Shown here one piece after another: positions 52,824 through 63,962 of a DNA stretch of 64,000 bases. Where the stretch lies: assembly GCF_000002985.6 (NCBI RefSeq), contig NC_003283.11:17857501-17921500 (forward strand), in the 5' to 3' direction. Within the stretch, counting starts at the first letter, position 1; every line of letters starts with the position of its first letter. This stretch comes from Caenorhabditis elegans (lineage: Eukaryota > Nematoda > Chromadorea > Rhabditida > Rhabditidae). A model generated the notes under the pieces. That model saw only the letters and a program-made list of their open reading frames with translations, did no database searches and was not told the DNA's origin. The position numbers and the translations under genes are program-made.

Positions 52824-55800
52824 ATGAGTGCAAACCAACGTACAGATTGCTTCTTCAATCTGACAACACCCGAACGCATCGACCTTTTTCGGGTGAGTTT
52901 TTATTACAATTTACTTTAAAGGCTCATATCTAGGCTGGTTATTGGGGTATCAAATATTACTTTTTTGAAAAATACAGAAAAAATGATAACAAAAATTTTG
53001 TTAGTTGACCATTTTTCGATAAAATTGAAACCAAGTGAGCTATGAACCTTTAAAGGTGGAGTAGCGCCAGTGGGGATTTTGTCTAAATGCAATTACCGTA
53101 TATCCTCTATTAGTTTTGCACCCCTTTGCCCAATTTTGGCAGCTCATATCTCAGTAGTCGTTTGTTCTATAGAAAAGTTGCCAACTGATAAAATATTTGT
53201 TAGATGTTTTTCTATAGTATGTAGTTTGTTTATATGTTCAAAACAAAATGAGATATGAGCTGTCAAAGTTGAGCAAAGGGGTGCAAAACTAATAGAGGTC
53301 CAAAACAACCGAATATCATAATAAAACACTCCAAAAAATTTTAGATTTTTCATAATTTTCGGTCAAAGTTTTGGCAAACTTCCAAAATGTTTAAAATGTG
53401 GGCTTTTGAGCAAATTTAAAGCAATTTCGCATGTTTCGACCCCTACAATGGTTTAATACAAATAATTTAAACAAAATTAAAACATAAAAATGTCGAAAAA
53501 AAATTATTTTTTTGGTCGACTTCCAAAATTATGAGTGGCAAAAACTGAGTAATTGCCACTTTTTGACAGTAAATAAAAATGTTTCAAAAAATGTTTGAAA
53601 AGTTTTTTCATGATATTTGGTCATTTTGGGGCCAAAAACTGGCGCTACTCAACCTTTAATCTTGTCTTCAAATTTGGCATCGCTTTCTGCTCGTTTTGTC
53701 AATTTGCCGTAGTGTTTTGTTGGCATGTAACTTGGTTACTTTCAAGGATATTTGTAAATGTTAAATTGCATAATTGTAGACAAACTTACGAAAAATATTT
53801 TGTTAGATGAAAATTTTCCGATAACACTAAAAACAAGTGAGTTATCAGCCTCTAAACTTGCCTTTTAATTTGACAACACTTTCTGCTCACTTTTAATTTA
53901 TCATGTTTCCCATGATACAGTTAAAAGCAACGTTGTCTAAAATCGAATAGTATATTTTTTCATATAAAAAGTATAAGCACAGAAGATATGAAACAAGTCT
54001 TGGTTCATTTTAAAGATACCTATACATGTTTTATTGAAAATTATATAAAAATGTATGACGAACATTTCGTTAGTTGTCAATTATTTGATAAAAATAAAGA
54101 CAATCGAGTTATGAGATTCCAGAGGTAATCTCGATTGATGCGCCATGTTCAATACCTCATATCTCTGTCTATTTTGAAAATTCCAGAATGTTTTAAGTTT
54201 AAAAAAATATACCGTATTTCCTCTATTAGTCTTGCAGCCTCTATTAGTCTTGCACCCCTATTAGTCTTGCACCTCTACGGACCAATCGAAAATTAGTCTT
54301 GCAGCCTCTATTAGTATTGCATGCAAGACTAATAGAGGAAATACGATAATAGTCTTGCGCCCATATTCTTGCCAGACCAGCAGTATTTTGTCAAAACTTC
54401 GAAAATTTGCCTTTTTTTAAAGCTAAATTAAATTTTAAACTGTTCAAATAATTGATAAAACAATAGAAAAGTATGTATTTTGCACGATTTAGACTGTTTC
54501 AAGTCAAATTTTTGACGATAAATTATCAATTTTACAAAGCTATTAGATCTTCGAAAATTAGTCTTGCAGCCTCTAATAGTCTTGCAGTCTCTATTAGTCT
54601 TGCACCCCTACGGGTCAATTGAAAATTAGTCTTGTATGCAAGACTAATAGAGGAAATACGGTAGATGAATTTATGCCAAGCATTTTGTTTGTCAGAAATT
54701 TTCTGCTAAAACTGAAAAATGTCGAGTTATGAGGTCTCAAAGTAAGATGAGGTGTTCCCAAACGATGCACCATGTTTGATAGCAAATTCTGAACCTCACA
54801 GCTCTGTTTATATTGAAGATTTCAGAATATTTTAAGTTAGTAAAACTATAGACAAACTTATTACAACTATTTTGTTAGTTGAAAATTTTTCAGCTAGAAC
54901 TGAAAAATGTCGAGGTTATGAGCTGTCAAAGTAAGAATAGTTGGTCTCCAACGATGCAGTTTTGCACATCACATATTTGTTTCTACTGAATGTTACAATA
55001 ATTTTTGAAATACAAACTTATAAACAAGTTTGTAACAAAAACCTGCCCTCCCTCTCAAATAACACCATTTTTCAGCGTCGCCAAGCTCTTCGGGTGGAGC
55101 ATGTATTCCGTACTTTCTATGGATGGGCAATGCTTCCATTAGCCATATGTGGAGCAATTGCCACTATTGTATTCATTATTTGTTGTTATAAGGTAACTTT
55201 TATAACGATTTGCAGACCCTTATAATTTTTGCGTTAAGGCGATAAAAACCCGGCGTGTATCTCGAAAATGTTATGCTCTTCTCATGAATCGTGCAATCGG
55301 AGATGCTCTCACGTGTTGTTCGGCGTTGGTGACGTGTACATATGTGCTGACTTGGCATGACATAAAGTATGTTGTAAAGCGGAAAATTTCATGCATTTTG
55401 TCAATTGGAAGTTTTTCGATATCGCTTCTCCTTCAAAAGTTATGACGATTTGAAGTTCGAGTGCGCAGAGAGCGTGGAGTGAGGGGAGACGCAGGGTGTC
55501 CCTCTGCGTCTCTCCCCCTCCCACACTGTCTTGCCGCCTAAACTTCAAACGCGCATAACTCCTCAATGGATAGAGATATCAAAAAACTTCCTTATACAAA
55601 AATGATCAAAATCAAATTTTGCATCGGGAAAAATAAATATTTTTTTGGAAAATGTTGATCAAATTTTGCATCGGGAAAAATAAATATTTTTTTGGAAAAT
55701 GTTGATTTTGGTAATTTTTAATTAAAAAAAAATATCTTTGCAACACTAAAAATTCGTTAAAGTTGTAAAGCTAAAAATTTCATGTATTTTGTCAATTGGA

Positions 55801-58584
55801 AGTTTTTTGATATCGCTTCTCCTTCAAAAGTTATGGCGGTTTGAAGTTTCCGCGCGCAGAGAGCGTGGAGGGAGGGGAAACGCAGGGTGTCCCTCTGCGT
55901 CTCTCCCCCCTCCACACTGTCTCGCCGCCTAAACTTCAGACACGCATAACTTCTCAACGGATAGAGATATCAAAAAACTTCTTCATACAAAAATGCTCAA
56001 AATCAAATTTTGCATCGGGAAAAGTGAATAATTGTTTTGGAAAACTTTGATTTTGGTATTTTTAATTTTTTAAAAACACCTTTGCAATACTAAAAATTCG
56101 TCAAAGTTGTAAAGCTAAAAATTTCATGTATTTTGCCAATTGGAAGTTTTTCGATATCGCGTTCCCTTCAAAAGTTATGAACGATTTAAGTTTGTGCGCG
56201 CAGAGAGCGTGGAGGGAGAGGAGACGCAGGGATGATGCCATGCTGCGTCTCTCCCCCTCCCACACTGTCTCGCCGCCCAAACTTCAAACGCTTGTAACTC
56301 CTCAGCGAAAAGAGATATCAAAACGCTTTCAACTGCAAAAATGCTCAAAATCAAATTTCGCATCGGGTAAAATCAATATTTTTGTAGAACCGTTGATTTT
56401 GGTAATTTTCAATTTTATCTTTGCAATACTAAAAATTCGTCAAAGTTGTAAAGCTAAAAATTTCATGTATTTTGCCAATTGGAAGTTTTTCGATATCTCT
56501 TATCCTTCAAAAGTTATGAACAATTTAAGTTTATGCGCGCAGAGAGCGTGGAGTGAGGGGAGACGCAGGTACGCAGCGCGATACACTGCGTCTCTCCCCC
56601 TCCCACACTGTCTCGCCGCCAAAACTTCGAACTTTCGCAACTCCTCAACGGATAGGGGTATCGAAAAACTTCCAACTGCAAAAATGATCAGAATGAAATT
56701 TTGCATCTGAAAAACCAACTTTCAGCCGCGACATGGTGGTAGTCATCGAGTCGTTTTTCATCGGAAGTTTCTGGTCAGCAATGGTGTCCTATTGTTCCTT
56801 ATCCGTACTGAAATTGTTTGCCGTGTGGAAACCGTTTCATTACAGAAAATGGTTCACAATGCGGAGATGTGTCAATTTGATGATTATTAGGTGAGATTTT
56901 GGTGGAAATTTTCCAGATTTTTTACAACCTCCATCTTTCAGCTGGACAATACTTGTACTAATGGTCAGCTACACGTTAGCCGTCTCCGCGCTGGTGAAAA
57001 TCCCGGATCTAAACGCATGGTCAGGGTGTAAAGCAGAGACATGTCTCAGGAATATGTATCGGTCGAGAAATCTGATGACTGCTTCTGTCTACTGTTTCAC
57101 TATTATTGTATTCGTGGTCACGTGCTTCTTCATACGAAAAGCTCAGAATTTCAGTAATTCGTTTAAAAAGCGGGAGAAAGACGGTGGCGGACGGATTCGG
57201 ATGGTGAGATTCCCGTTGTGGAAGCTTGCGCTGAATGTTGGAACTTTTGCGATTTTGATGGTTCCCTACGCTATTTGGTGAGTTAGTGTAGGCCTAGGTT
57301 TAAGCTTGGCCTTAGGCTTAGGCTTAGGTTTAGGCCTAGGCTTAGGCGTATGCTTAAGCTTAGGCTTAGGTTTGAAGCATCAGAATGAAATTGAGGGGAT
57401 GGCTAACCAGTCGATCTGTTCTTCAAAAGTAGTCATATAATTTTTCTAATAATTCTCAAAACGTTTAAGGTGCATTGGCTTGGTACTGAACCCGTACCCA
57501 TGTCTTTTCCAACGGAATTACGCGGAAATGATGCGACTCCTCGGATGTATCCGTCTGTTTCTGGTGATTCGGTGCATTTTGGATCCTCTTTTGGCGTTCT
57601 TCACAGATTTCCAGGTAAGAGTTCAGGAAATTGATAAGGAATAATTGCAATCTGTTTAGCTTTGTGCTTCAAAAGTTTCTGGTAACTTGAAAATAAACCG
57701 AACTCAATCAACTTTGTGGTCTAGATATTAACATTGACTATATATATATATATATCGGTCCATTTTGAAGACCATACAGATATTTAATTTATTTATTCAC
57801 TATTTCTTGGCTTGAAAATTAAGATCAAAATGAGGAGTAAAAATGAGATGAGGTAAGAAATGTGAATGATAAGGTGACCAGATTGGAACATGTCCGAGGT
57901 CAGATGATACAAATGATTTACAAGAAAAGTTGATGAGAAAAGAAAAAAAAGAAATATCATGTACAAATAAGTGAGGAAATGAGATCAAACATAAGATTCA
58001 AGAGGGAGGCAAGAAATGCGCTTGGAGAACGTATAGCCTGACACTGTCACGGGGAAATGTTTTGTTACTAAATTCCATATTGTAAGATGTGTGTGGAGAA
58101 AACTGTTGTTGTTTGTTTTGCCTATTGCAGTCATTTGATATGGAAACCGGGGAAATTTTGAATTTTTAAGGTAAAGGGCTTGATTTGGAAAATGATATTT
58201 GCCGGTTATTATGTTGTGGAATGTTTTCAATATAAGGAAGATTCGTCTGTGCTTCAAGGACTGTTGGTTTGACTGAATGAGGCGATGCTCATAAGAATCA
58301 TACTGAATTTTGCATCTCTTGAAGACATGCCTAGAAAAGTAACGTAGTGGCTGCTCTAATTTTTTGGTCAGGGAAGCTGATTTGGGATGATAAATTTCAC
58401 ATCCGTATTCCAGAATTGGTCTAATATAAGTATTAAATAATTTGAAGTAGAACATCATATTAAGAGAGCGGAAGTTTTTGAGTATTTGGCGGCATTTAAA
58501 CATTGCAGCATTGACTTTGACTAAAATGTGTTTTTCATAAGTTAATTGATCATCGACCCATATGCCAAGATCACAGGTTTTAGA

Positions 58585-58629
<45 letters not shown>

Positions 58630-59582
58630 AAAACCACTTCTATGGTCCCAAAATAGCCGAATATCAAATAAAACTTTTAAAAAAATGTTTTGAAAATTTT
58701 TTATTTACTGTCAAAAGTGACAAATTACTCAGTTTTTGCCACTTTTGGAAGTCGACCAAAAAAAACAATTTTTTTCCTACATTTATTATATTTAATTTTG
58801 TTTAAATTACTTGTTTTAAAACATTGTAAGGGTCGAAGCATGCGAAATTGCTTTGGATTTCCTCAAAAGCCCATTTTTTTTTAATTTTGGAAATTTGCCA
58901 AAACTTTGACTGATGATTTATGAAAAAATTTTTTTTTTCTAAGTGCTCTATTACTATCAAAATTTATGAATCGATCCTTGGATTTTGCAAAAATTTTTGC
59001 CGCACAGAAAGTGGGGGCGGAGAGTTGTTTCGCAACACTGCCGCGCGAGATTTCCCTCCGCCCCTTGATTTGTTCAATTGATTTTTTGCTCTTTTTTCGG
59101 AAGGAAGTGTTATCCAAGTCGAGAAAAGAGCAAAAAATCAATTAGAATCGAAACTTTATTGAAAAAATCAACGAGAAAAGCGTTGGAAAAGGGGCGGAGG
59201 GAAACCTCGTGCGGCAGTGTTGCGAAACAACTCTCCGCCCCACTTTCTGTGCGGCAAAGATTTTTGCAAAATCCAAGGATTGATTCATAAATTTTGTGCA
59301 TTTAGACAAAATCCCCACTGGCGCTACTCCACCTTTAAAAAAATATTCCAGCTCCGTCGTGGTCTCCTGGAGATATTCGGTCAACAAAGAAGAGTCGGCG
59401 ACCAGCGAAGCACTTTCAAGCAGTCGTACAGTTCATCAAGCGCCGATCAAAACTCTGTGATCGATCGATCAACTCGAAGTCAGACGGTCACCACTATTGC
59501 CAGCTCCTTACCATCCACCAAAGACAAAAAATCGGCGAGTTTTGGTGGTTTAGAGGTTGATCGGAAGGTTGAACGATTCTAA
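52824..59582 (+). CDS. Divergent rhodopsin-like seven-TM receptor, seven exons
   Basis: Exons 52824-52892, 55076-55192, 55239-55366, 56726-56890, 56942-57277, 57470-57614, 59352-59582; 396 codons, every junction in frame. ATTCAG at 52813-52818 is a likely trans-splice acceptor; the first ATG (52819) stops at once, so the next is used. TM1 is WAMLPLAICGAIATIVFIICCY; TM2 includes LLMNRAIGDAL; TM3 ends SVLKLFAVWKPFHYRKW, at the DRY position but lacking D and R. TM4 follows in exon 5; TM5 (CFTIIVFVVTCFFI) precedes a basic loop; TM6 is KLALNVGTFAILMVPYAIW; TM7 is IRCILDPLLAFFTDFQ, with DPxxxF instead of NPxxY. The serine-rich tail is a likely regulatory phosphorylation region. Two acceptors (exons 3 and 6) end TTAAG rather than CAG. 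The ligand is unknown. AATAAA occurs at 59720-59729. Confidence 0.85.
53049..53660. repeat. TTTAAA-flanked palindromic element (receptor intron 1)
   Basis: TTTAAAGGTGGAGTAGCGCCAGTGG at the left and ACTGGCGCTACTCAACCTTTAAT at the right are inverted ends with a TTTAAA-like target duplication, as in the PALTTTAAA group of C. elegans palindromes (family knowledge). Inside is a second palindrome: CCTCTATTAGTTTTGCACCCC / GGGGTGCAAAACTAATAGAGG around CAGCTCATATCTCA. Confidence 0.85.
54211..54663. repeat. ~450 bp element with TACCGTATTTCCTCTATTAG ends (receptor intron 1)
   Basis: The left end TACCGTATTTCCTCTATTAGTCTTGCA and the right end are inverted repeats. TATTAGTCTTGCAgCCTC/CCCC units are repeated near each end. 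A related end occurs within the palindrome at 53049-53660. The rest of intron 1 (to 55075) is AT-rich with GATG(C)CACCATG motifs at ~54136 and ~54763. Confidence 0.83.
55367..56720. repeat. Four ~350 bp tandem fold-back units (receptor intron 3)
   Basis: Each unit runs AAATTTCATGTATTTTG, CAATTGGAAGTTTTTCGATATC, CAAAAGTTATG, GCGCAGAGAGCGTGGAG, GACGCAGG, CTGCGTCTCTCCCCCTCCCACACTGTC, GCCGCCtAAACTTC, then GATATCAAAAAACTTCC. Units begin near 55372, 55770, 56118 and 56466. Each is itself an inverted repeat around its GACGCAGGG...CTGCGTCTC centre. A lone relative is at 47440-47690. The unit contains the CTGCGTCTC motif also found at the csn-1/phf-14 promoter. Confidence 0.88.
57289..57374 (+). repeat. 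Interstitial telomere-like TTAGGC tract (receptor intron 5)
   Basis: About 85 bp of TTAGGC, with variants TAGGCC, TTAGGT and TTAAGC, starting ~10 nt after the exon 5 donor. TTAGGC is the C. elegans telomere unit. Several exact units occur in tandem (57312-57330, 57349-57355, 57359-57369). It lies in a 192 nt intron and probably reflects telomere-sequence insertion during break repair. Confidence 0.85.
57750..58585 (-). mobile_element. 5'-truncated non-LTR retrotransposon (LINE) fragment, antisense in receptor intron 6
   Basis: The minus-strand frame runs from ~58583 to a stop at 57985. It reads the end of a reverse transcriptase with the palm/thumb motifs DLGIWVDDQLTYEKHI, LFNTYIRPILEYGCEIYHP and LTKKLEQPLRYFSRHVFKRC, typical of the CR1/jockey-like LINE group. 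There are no endonuclease or catalytic YxDD parts, so it is truncated. The ~200 bp 3' UTR ends near an AAATAAATAAATTAAATA tail (~57780-57797). A (TA)n tract (57739-57755) and a (AT)n tract (58587-58625) lie at its two edges. Confidence 0.82.
58587..58625. repeat. (AT)n microsatellite
   Basis: About 39 bp of uninterrupted AT dinucleotides at the 5' boundary of the LINE fragment. Confidence 0.95.
58630..59345. repeat. TTTAAA-type palindromic element with a nested G+C-rich palindrome (receptor intron 6)
   Basis: The right end is CCCCACTGGCGCTACTCCACCTTTAAA (59313-59339); the left part (CCCAAAATAGCCGAATATCA, GGAAGTCGACCAAAAAA) matches the family but its extreme end is replaced by the (AT)n tract. 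Inside lies a ~330 bp palindrome (58965-59297) with arms CCTTGGATTTTGCAAAAATTTTTGCCGCACAGAAAGTGGGGCGGAGAG and complement, cited here in overlapping parts. The element ends about 12 nt before the acceptor of exon 7. Confidence 0.78.
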
Positions 59583-61536
59583 TTATTGTTTTATTATACA
59601 CATCTTGTTGCATATTTCTTTTCCTTTCAACTCATATTTCAAAAATTCCAAAATATCTCACTTTGAACGCTCACAAAACCCCCCAACTACTTGATTCGAT
59701 TTGATACAACTACGGTTTGAATAAATAAAGTTTAATTATAAACTTGACATGTTCTACAGCACTATTTTCCCGCGTAAATCCTCAATTTTTAAGACGGGGC
59801 CCGGAAAAATGTTAGATAAGATACAAAGCACTCCGGGCAATAGTAATTAAAAAAATGAGATAAGAGGGCCCACTTGTTGGTAACGTTTTTCATTAATATT
59901 TGTTTATTTACTCATTTTCAATACATTTACTTTTGTAACAAACGTTTTTTCCGGCAAACAGCACATAGGCAAACTGCCGGAATTAAAAAATTTCCGGCAA
60001 ATCGGCAAATTTCAGAAGTTAAAAATTTACAGCAAATTGGCGAATTGCCGGAATTAAAAAGTTCCGGCATATCAGAAAATTACGGGAATTGAAAATTTAC
60101 AGCAAATCGGCAAATTGTCGGAATTAAAAACTTCCGGCGAACCGCAAATTGTCGGAATTAAAAATTTCCGACAAATCGGCAAATTGCAGGAATAAAAAAA
60201 TTCCGGCAAATTGGCAAATTGCCGGAATTGAAAATATCCGGCCAATTGGGAAATTGCCGGAATTGAAAATTTACGGCAAATTGGGAAATTGCCGGAATTG
60301 AAAATTTACGACAAATTGGGAAATTGCCGGAATTGAAAATTTACGGCAAATTGGGAAATTGGCAATGTGCCGATTTGCCGGTTTGACGGAAAAAATCATG
60401 TGATCTAGTCAGTTGTTTTTGGAAACATTAACCATTTTTGGTTTATTGATCATGAGAACCAAGGGTGGGCGGCAAACGATATTTTTCCGGCAAATTGGCA
60501 AATTGCCTGAAGAAAAAACTTCCGGCAAATGGGCAAATTGGAAAATTGCAAATTTGCCGGAAAAAACGGCATTTGCCGAAGAGTTTTGGCAAATTGTGGT
60601 TTTGCACTTTTTTCAGGAAATTTCAGAATTTCAATTTTCATCTGCGAAATTGTAAGATTCCTATGAATTTTCCTACAATTTTTTTGAAAAATAAGCAAAT
60701 TCTATGAAAATATCAAATGAAAACGGGAAAAAATTCAAAAAGATACAGTTTTAAGTGTTTCCGTCTTATTAAAAATTCCTCTAAACATTTCCGGCAAACC
60801 GACAATTTTGCCGAAAATGAAAATTTCCGGCAAATTCGGCAACCCGGCCCATCCCTGGTCTGGAAGCTACAAGTCTAGTTTTGAACATGTTGCATCCTCC
60901 ACCTGTCACTCAGTTAGCCAATGCTCTAACATTTTTTTTTCTGAAAACTAGCAAACCGCAAAGTCAATAGTCAATATTTATTTCTTATTTCCCATTCCCC
61001 ATTTCTCTCTCCTTTTCTCAAAATTGTTTCGCCGTCTAAATCTCTTATACTCTTTCTTTCTGCTGCCTAGCTTCTCAAAGGCCGAGTTTTCATTTCTTCT
61101 CAACTTTTTTCATTTTTTAATTCCAAAATACGGAAAATTATTAGAATTGAAATTTCCGGCAAATCGGAAAATTGCCGGAATTGAAAATTTCCGGCAAATC
61201 GGCCAATTGCCGAAATTGAAAAATTCCGGTAAATCGGAAAATTGCCGGAATTGAAAATTTCCGGCAAATCGGCACATTGCCGGAATTAAAAATTTACGGC
61301 AAATCGGCAAATTGGCCGAACTGAAAATTTCCGGCAAATTGGGAAATTGCCGAAATTGATAATTTCCGGCAAATCGGCACATTGCCGGAATTAAAAAATT
61401 CCGGCAAAACATATGTGTTTAGAAAGTTATTTTCACAAATGCTCGTTTTTTATGAAATTTCTCAATACATCCTTAAGACACGGGAGGACATTTGCAACAA
61501 AAAAATCCAACAAAAACTATTTTCCAGCGGCGCCCG
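59583..61536. repeat. Intergenic CGGCAAATTGCCGG arrays and one GGGTGGGCGGCAAACGAT element
   Basis: After the receptor 3' UTR, arrays of GCCGGAATTGAAAATTTACGGC-like units fill 59945-60395 and 61130-61410. Between them, 60463-60860 is a compact element starting GGGTGGGCGGCAAACGATAT and ending CGGCAACCCGGCCCATCCC, whose ends are imperfect inverted repeats and whose interior matches 32783-33075. No gene is supported in this interval. Confidence 0.83.
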
Positions 61537-63962
61537 ATGAACATTTACCACGAAGATGCAAACCCCCAGGGAATCTACATAAGCTATGCACAACGGTTTC
61601 TACAAGTGGGTAAACTAATCAATGCATCATTCCCAGTTCCATATCTCCCATTGATTAATGATGAAGAAAGTGGTGCTTTAAAAGGACTGTTGAAATGGGT
61701 GCTCACAACTGAAAGAGAAATATTCACAGCTTCACATAATCCAGAAGAATACAAAAAGTTGGTTGAAATGACGATGGCCGGTGCGGAGCAAGTCAGAGAT
61801 GAGATGAAGGCCACTGGGATGGGATATGGAATTGTTAGGCCGGGAGGTAGGTTTGTAGTCTGGGGCGGACTGTCTCAAAAAAGTTTGATCTACAAAAAAC
61901 GCGGGAAGTTTTCGCCCAGAAAAATGTGACGTCAGCACACTCTTAACCATGCGAAATCAGTTGAAAAGTCTGCGTCTCTTCTGGAGTCTCTTCTCCCACA
62001 ATTTTTGTAGATCAAACGAAAATGGGACTTTCTGACTCCTCGTAAGTTGTGGTTCTAGTTACGGATTTCTGATTTCCCTCTTAAATTTAAATGGAAGAGT
62101 TTGCCGAACTAGGCCATATCTGGTTTAGATTTCCTGTGCGTTGCGTGTCGCGTCGTGGCTCGATTTTAGTTGTAAAACTAAATGTATTTGTCCGTATAAA
62201 GTACACGACACTTTCCCATGCGTTGTTCGGCGGGCGATTGTCTATAGAGCGCGAAAAATGCAATGAGGAAGGCCAGACTCCCACGCAAAAATTGCCCCCG
62301 AAAACACAGATTTTGCGCGAAACTTAAAATTCCGTACACAAATCGATTTAAAAATCATTGAACTTATGACTTTTTCCGGTCGAAAAGGGCGCTCCACAGT
62401 ACATAACCGCCTTTTTGCGGAAAACTTTAATTTCCACACAAAAAATGGACACGGGGTTCTGGCCTTCCTCATTGAACTTTTCACGCTCCATTGACAATCG
62501 CCTGCCCGACAACGCGTGGGAAAGTTGTGTACTCCACACGGACAAATACATTTAATTTTACAACTAAAATCGAGCCGCGACGCGACACGCAACGCGCCGT
62601 AAATCTACCCCAGTTACGGTCGAGCCGAAATGGCCTAGTTCGGCAAACTCTTCCATTTCAATTTATGAGGGAAGCTAGAAATCCGTTTCGAAAAAAAAAC
62701 ACATTTTTCACGGAAAAATCGATAAAACTGCATATGTGGTGTTGTCAGGCTGTCCCATTACGGTTTGATCTACAAAAAATGCGGGAACTTTTTCCCCAAA
62801 AAAAAAGTGTCGTCAGCACGCTCTTAGCCATGCAAAATCAGTCGATAACTCTGCGTCTCAACTCTCCCGCATTTTTTGTAGATCTACGTAGATCAAACCG
62901 AAAGGGGACAGCCCTGGAGGCCCCTAATGCCGTAAATTTTTCAAAGGTCACGTGGCGTCAATATGTCTCATATCGGCTTGATCTACGTTGATCTACAAAA
63001 ATTGCGGGATTCCGCATGGTTAAGAGCGTGCTGACGTCAAACATTTTTTTGGGGAAACATTTCCCGCATTTTTGTAGATCAAACTGTTTTGAGACAGCCC
63101 TGGCACCACGTGCGTAATATTCTCAAAATTTGAAAATTTCCAGATCCGAGCTACTGGTTGGGCCAACTATTATCCCATCTTATGAAATTATCCAGACACA
63201 GTGCTGACGTGGCATTCGCCGACAAGATTCTCTACGTGACATGCGGAATGATGAATCTTCCCGGACCTCTCTACGTACCGCGCGCAGTCATAGATCAGTC
63301 TCCACGTGGCAAAACGGCTGAAATGCGGGAGTACACGTGCTTCCAACTGCTCCGACGAATATTTCCGTGTCCTTGGGCCGATGGGAGACTTTATATCACT
63401 GCAGAACTAATTCTATTCGGGAATAATCTCGAACAGGCAATTTGGCTTAGTGCCAGGAACACGCAGGAGTACTTGGATTGTTTAGACAACACAAAAACTC
63501 ATATTCAAGGGATTTTGAGAGCCGAAAATGATGAATTGACGGGGAGAATGCCAGGTAATTGAGGGGAAAGTGCGCTCTAATGGCAAAAATCCTACTTTTT
63601 CGGCGGGAAATTCGAATTTTTGAAATTCCCGCATTTTTTGTAGATCAAACCGCAATGGACAGCCTGACATCATGTGTGCGCTGAGCCCACTTTCACGCGC
63701 GGATTTTGAAATTCCCATTAAGCTAACGGGCTCCACTGCACTGAGTATGCGGTTTCGGCGGGAAATTTAAATTTCTAAGTCTATAAAATTAAAATCTATA
63801 ATTTTTTACAAGAAAAACACCAAATTTTCGAGTTTTTCTTTGAAAATTCAAATTTCAAGCAAAATACAGTCTTAAAATCGATTTTTTTCAGAATTTCCAA
63901 TCACCGAACCATTTTTGATGCATACCAGCGATCATGGGGAACCCCAGGAAGAATTCGCCTGA
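61537..63962 (+). CDS. Nematode protein of unknown function, three exons
   Basis: Exons 61537-61846, 63144-63554 and 63892-63962; 263 codons, junctions in frame. A TTTTCCAG acceptor ends at 61527, 9 nt before the ATG, consistent with trans-splicing and supporting this start. I recognise no domain. Visible: no signal peptide or membrane span; an N-terminal half with helical, acidic/charged segments (LLKWVLTTEREIFTASHNPEEYKKLVEMT, quoted in two overlapping parts: LLKWVLTTEREIF and NPEEYKKLVEMT); a middle with aromatic and Pro/Gly motifs (GDPSYWLGQLLSHLMK, CGMMNLPGPLYVPRAV, FPCPWADGRLYI); and an acidic C-terminus (HTSDHGEPQEEFA). It is probably a cytosolic protein. Intron 1 (1,297 nt) holds three TGACGTCA palindromes and one fold-back element; intron 2 holds a fragment. 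Confidence 0.78.
61858..62045. repeat. Palindromic TGACGTCA element (last gene, intron 1, first copy)
   Basis: It runs from GGGGCGGACTGTCTC to GGGACTTTCTGACTCCTCG with ATGTGACGTCAGCACACTCTTAACCATGCG in the left-centre and CTGCGTCTCTTC in the right arm. The ends are more diverged than in other copies. Confidence 0.82.
62076..62675. repeat. ~600 bp fold-back element with CCCTC ends (last gene, intron 1)
   Basis: The left end (62076) CCCTCTTAAATTTAAATGGAAGAG and the right end CTCTTCCATTTCAATTTATGAGGG are inverted. Arms of ~200 bp carry TTTGCCGAACTAGGCC, GCGTTGCGTGTCGCGTCG and the CACACTTTCCC/GGGAAAGT and GCGCGAAAAATGCAATGAGG blocks. Half-copy at 25720-26040. Confidence 0.85.
62735..63115. repeat. 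Two adjacent palindromic TGACGTCA elements (last gene, intron 1)
   Basis: The first spans 62735-62918 (GTTGTCAGGCTGTCCCATTACGG to CGAAAGGGGACAGCC); its core reads TGTCGTCA instead of TGACGTCA. The second spans 62948-63115 (CACGTGGCGTCAATATGTCTC to TGGCACCACGTG) with TGACGTCA near 63032, and ends only ~30 nt before the exon 2 acceptor. A partial arm follows at 63628-63676 in intron 2 (CCCGCATTTTTTGTAGATCAAACCG). Confidence 0.85.

Noticed and set aside
57985..58503. Host gene on the minus strand inside receptor intron 6
   Set aside because: The protein is the C-terminal part of a LINE reverse transcriptase, 5'-truncated and flanked by simple repeats.
61413..61613. Alternative upstream start or exon for the last gene (frame beginning at 61413)
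   Set aside because: It reads a different frame through the true exon; the acceptor ending at 61527 and the ATG at 61537 give the in-frame three-exon model.
62491..62991. 166-codon frame in the last gene's intron
   Set aside because: It spans the fold-back element and a TGACGTCA palindrome; pieces of it recur at other copies of these repeats.
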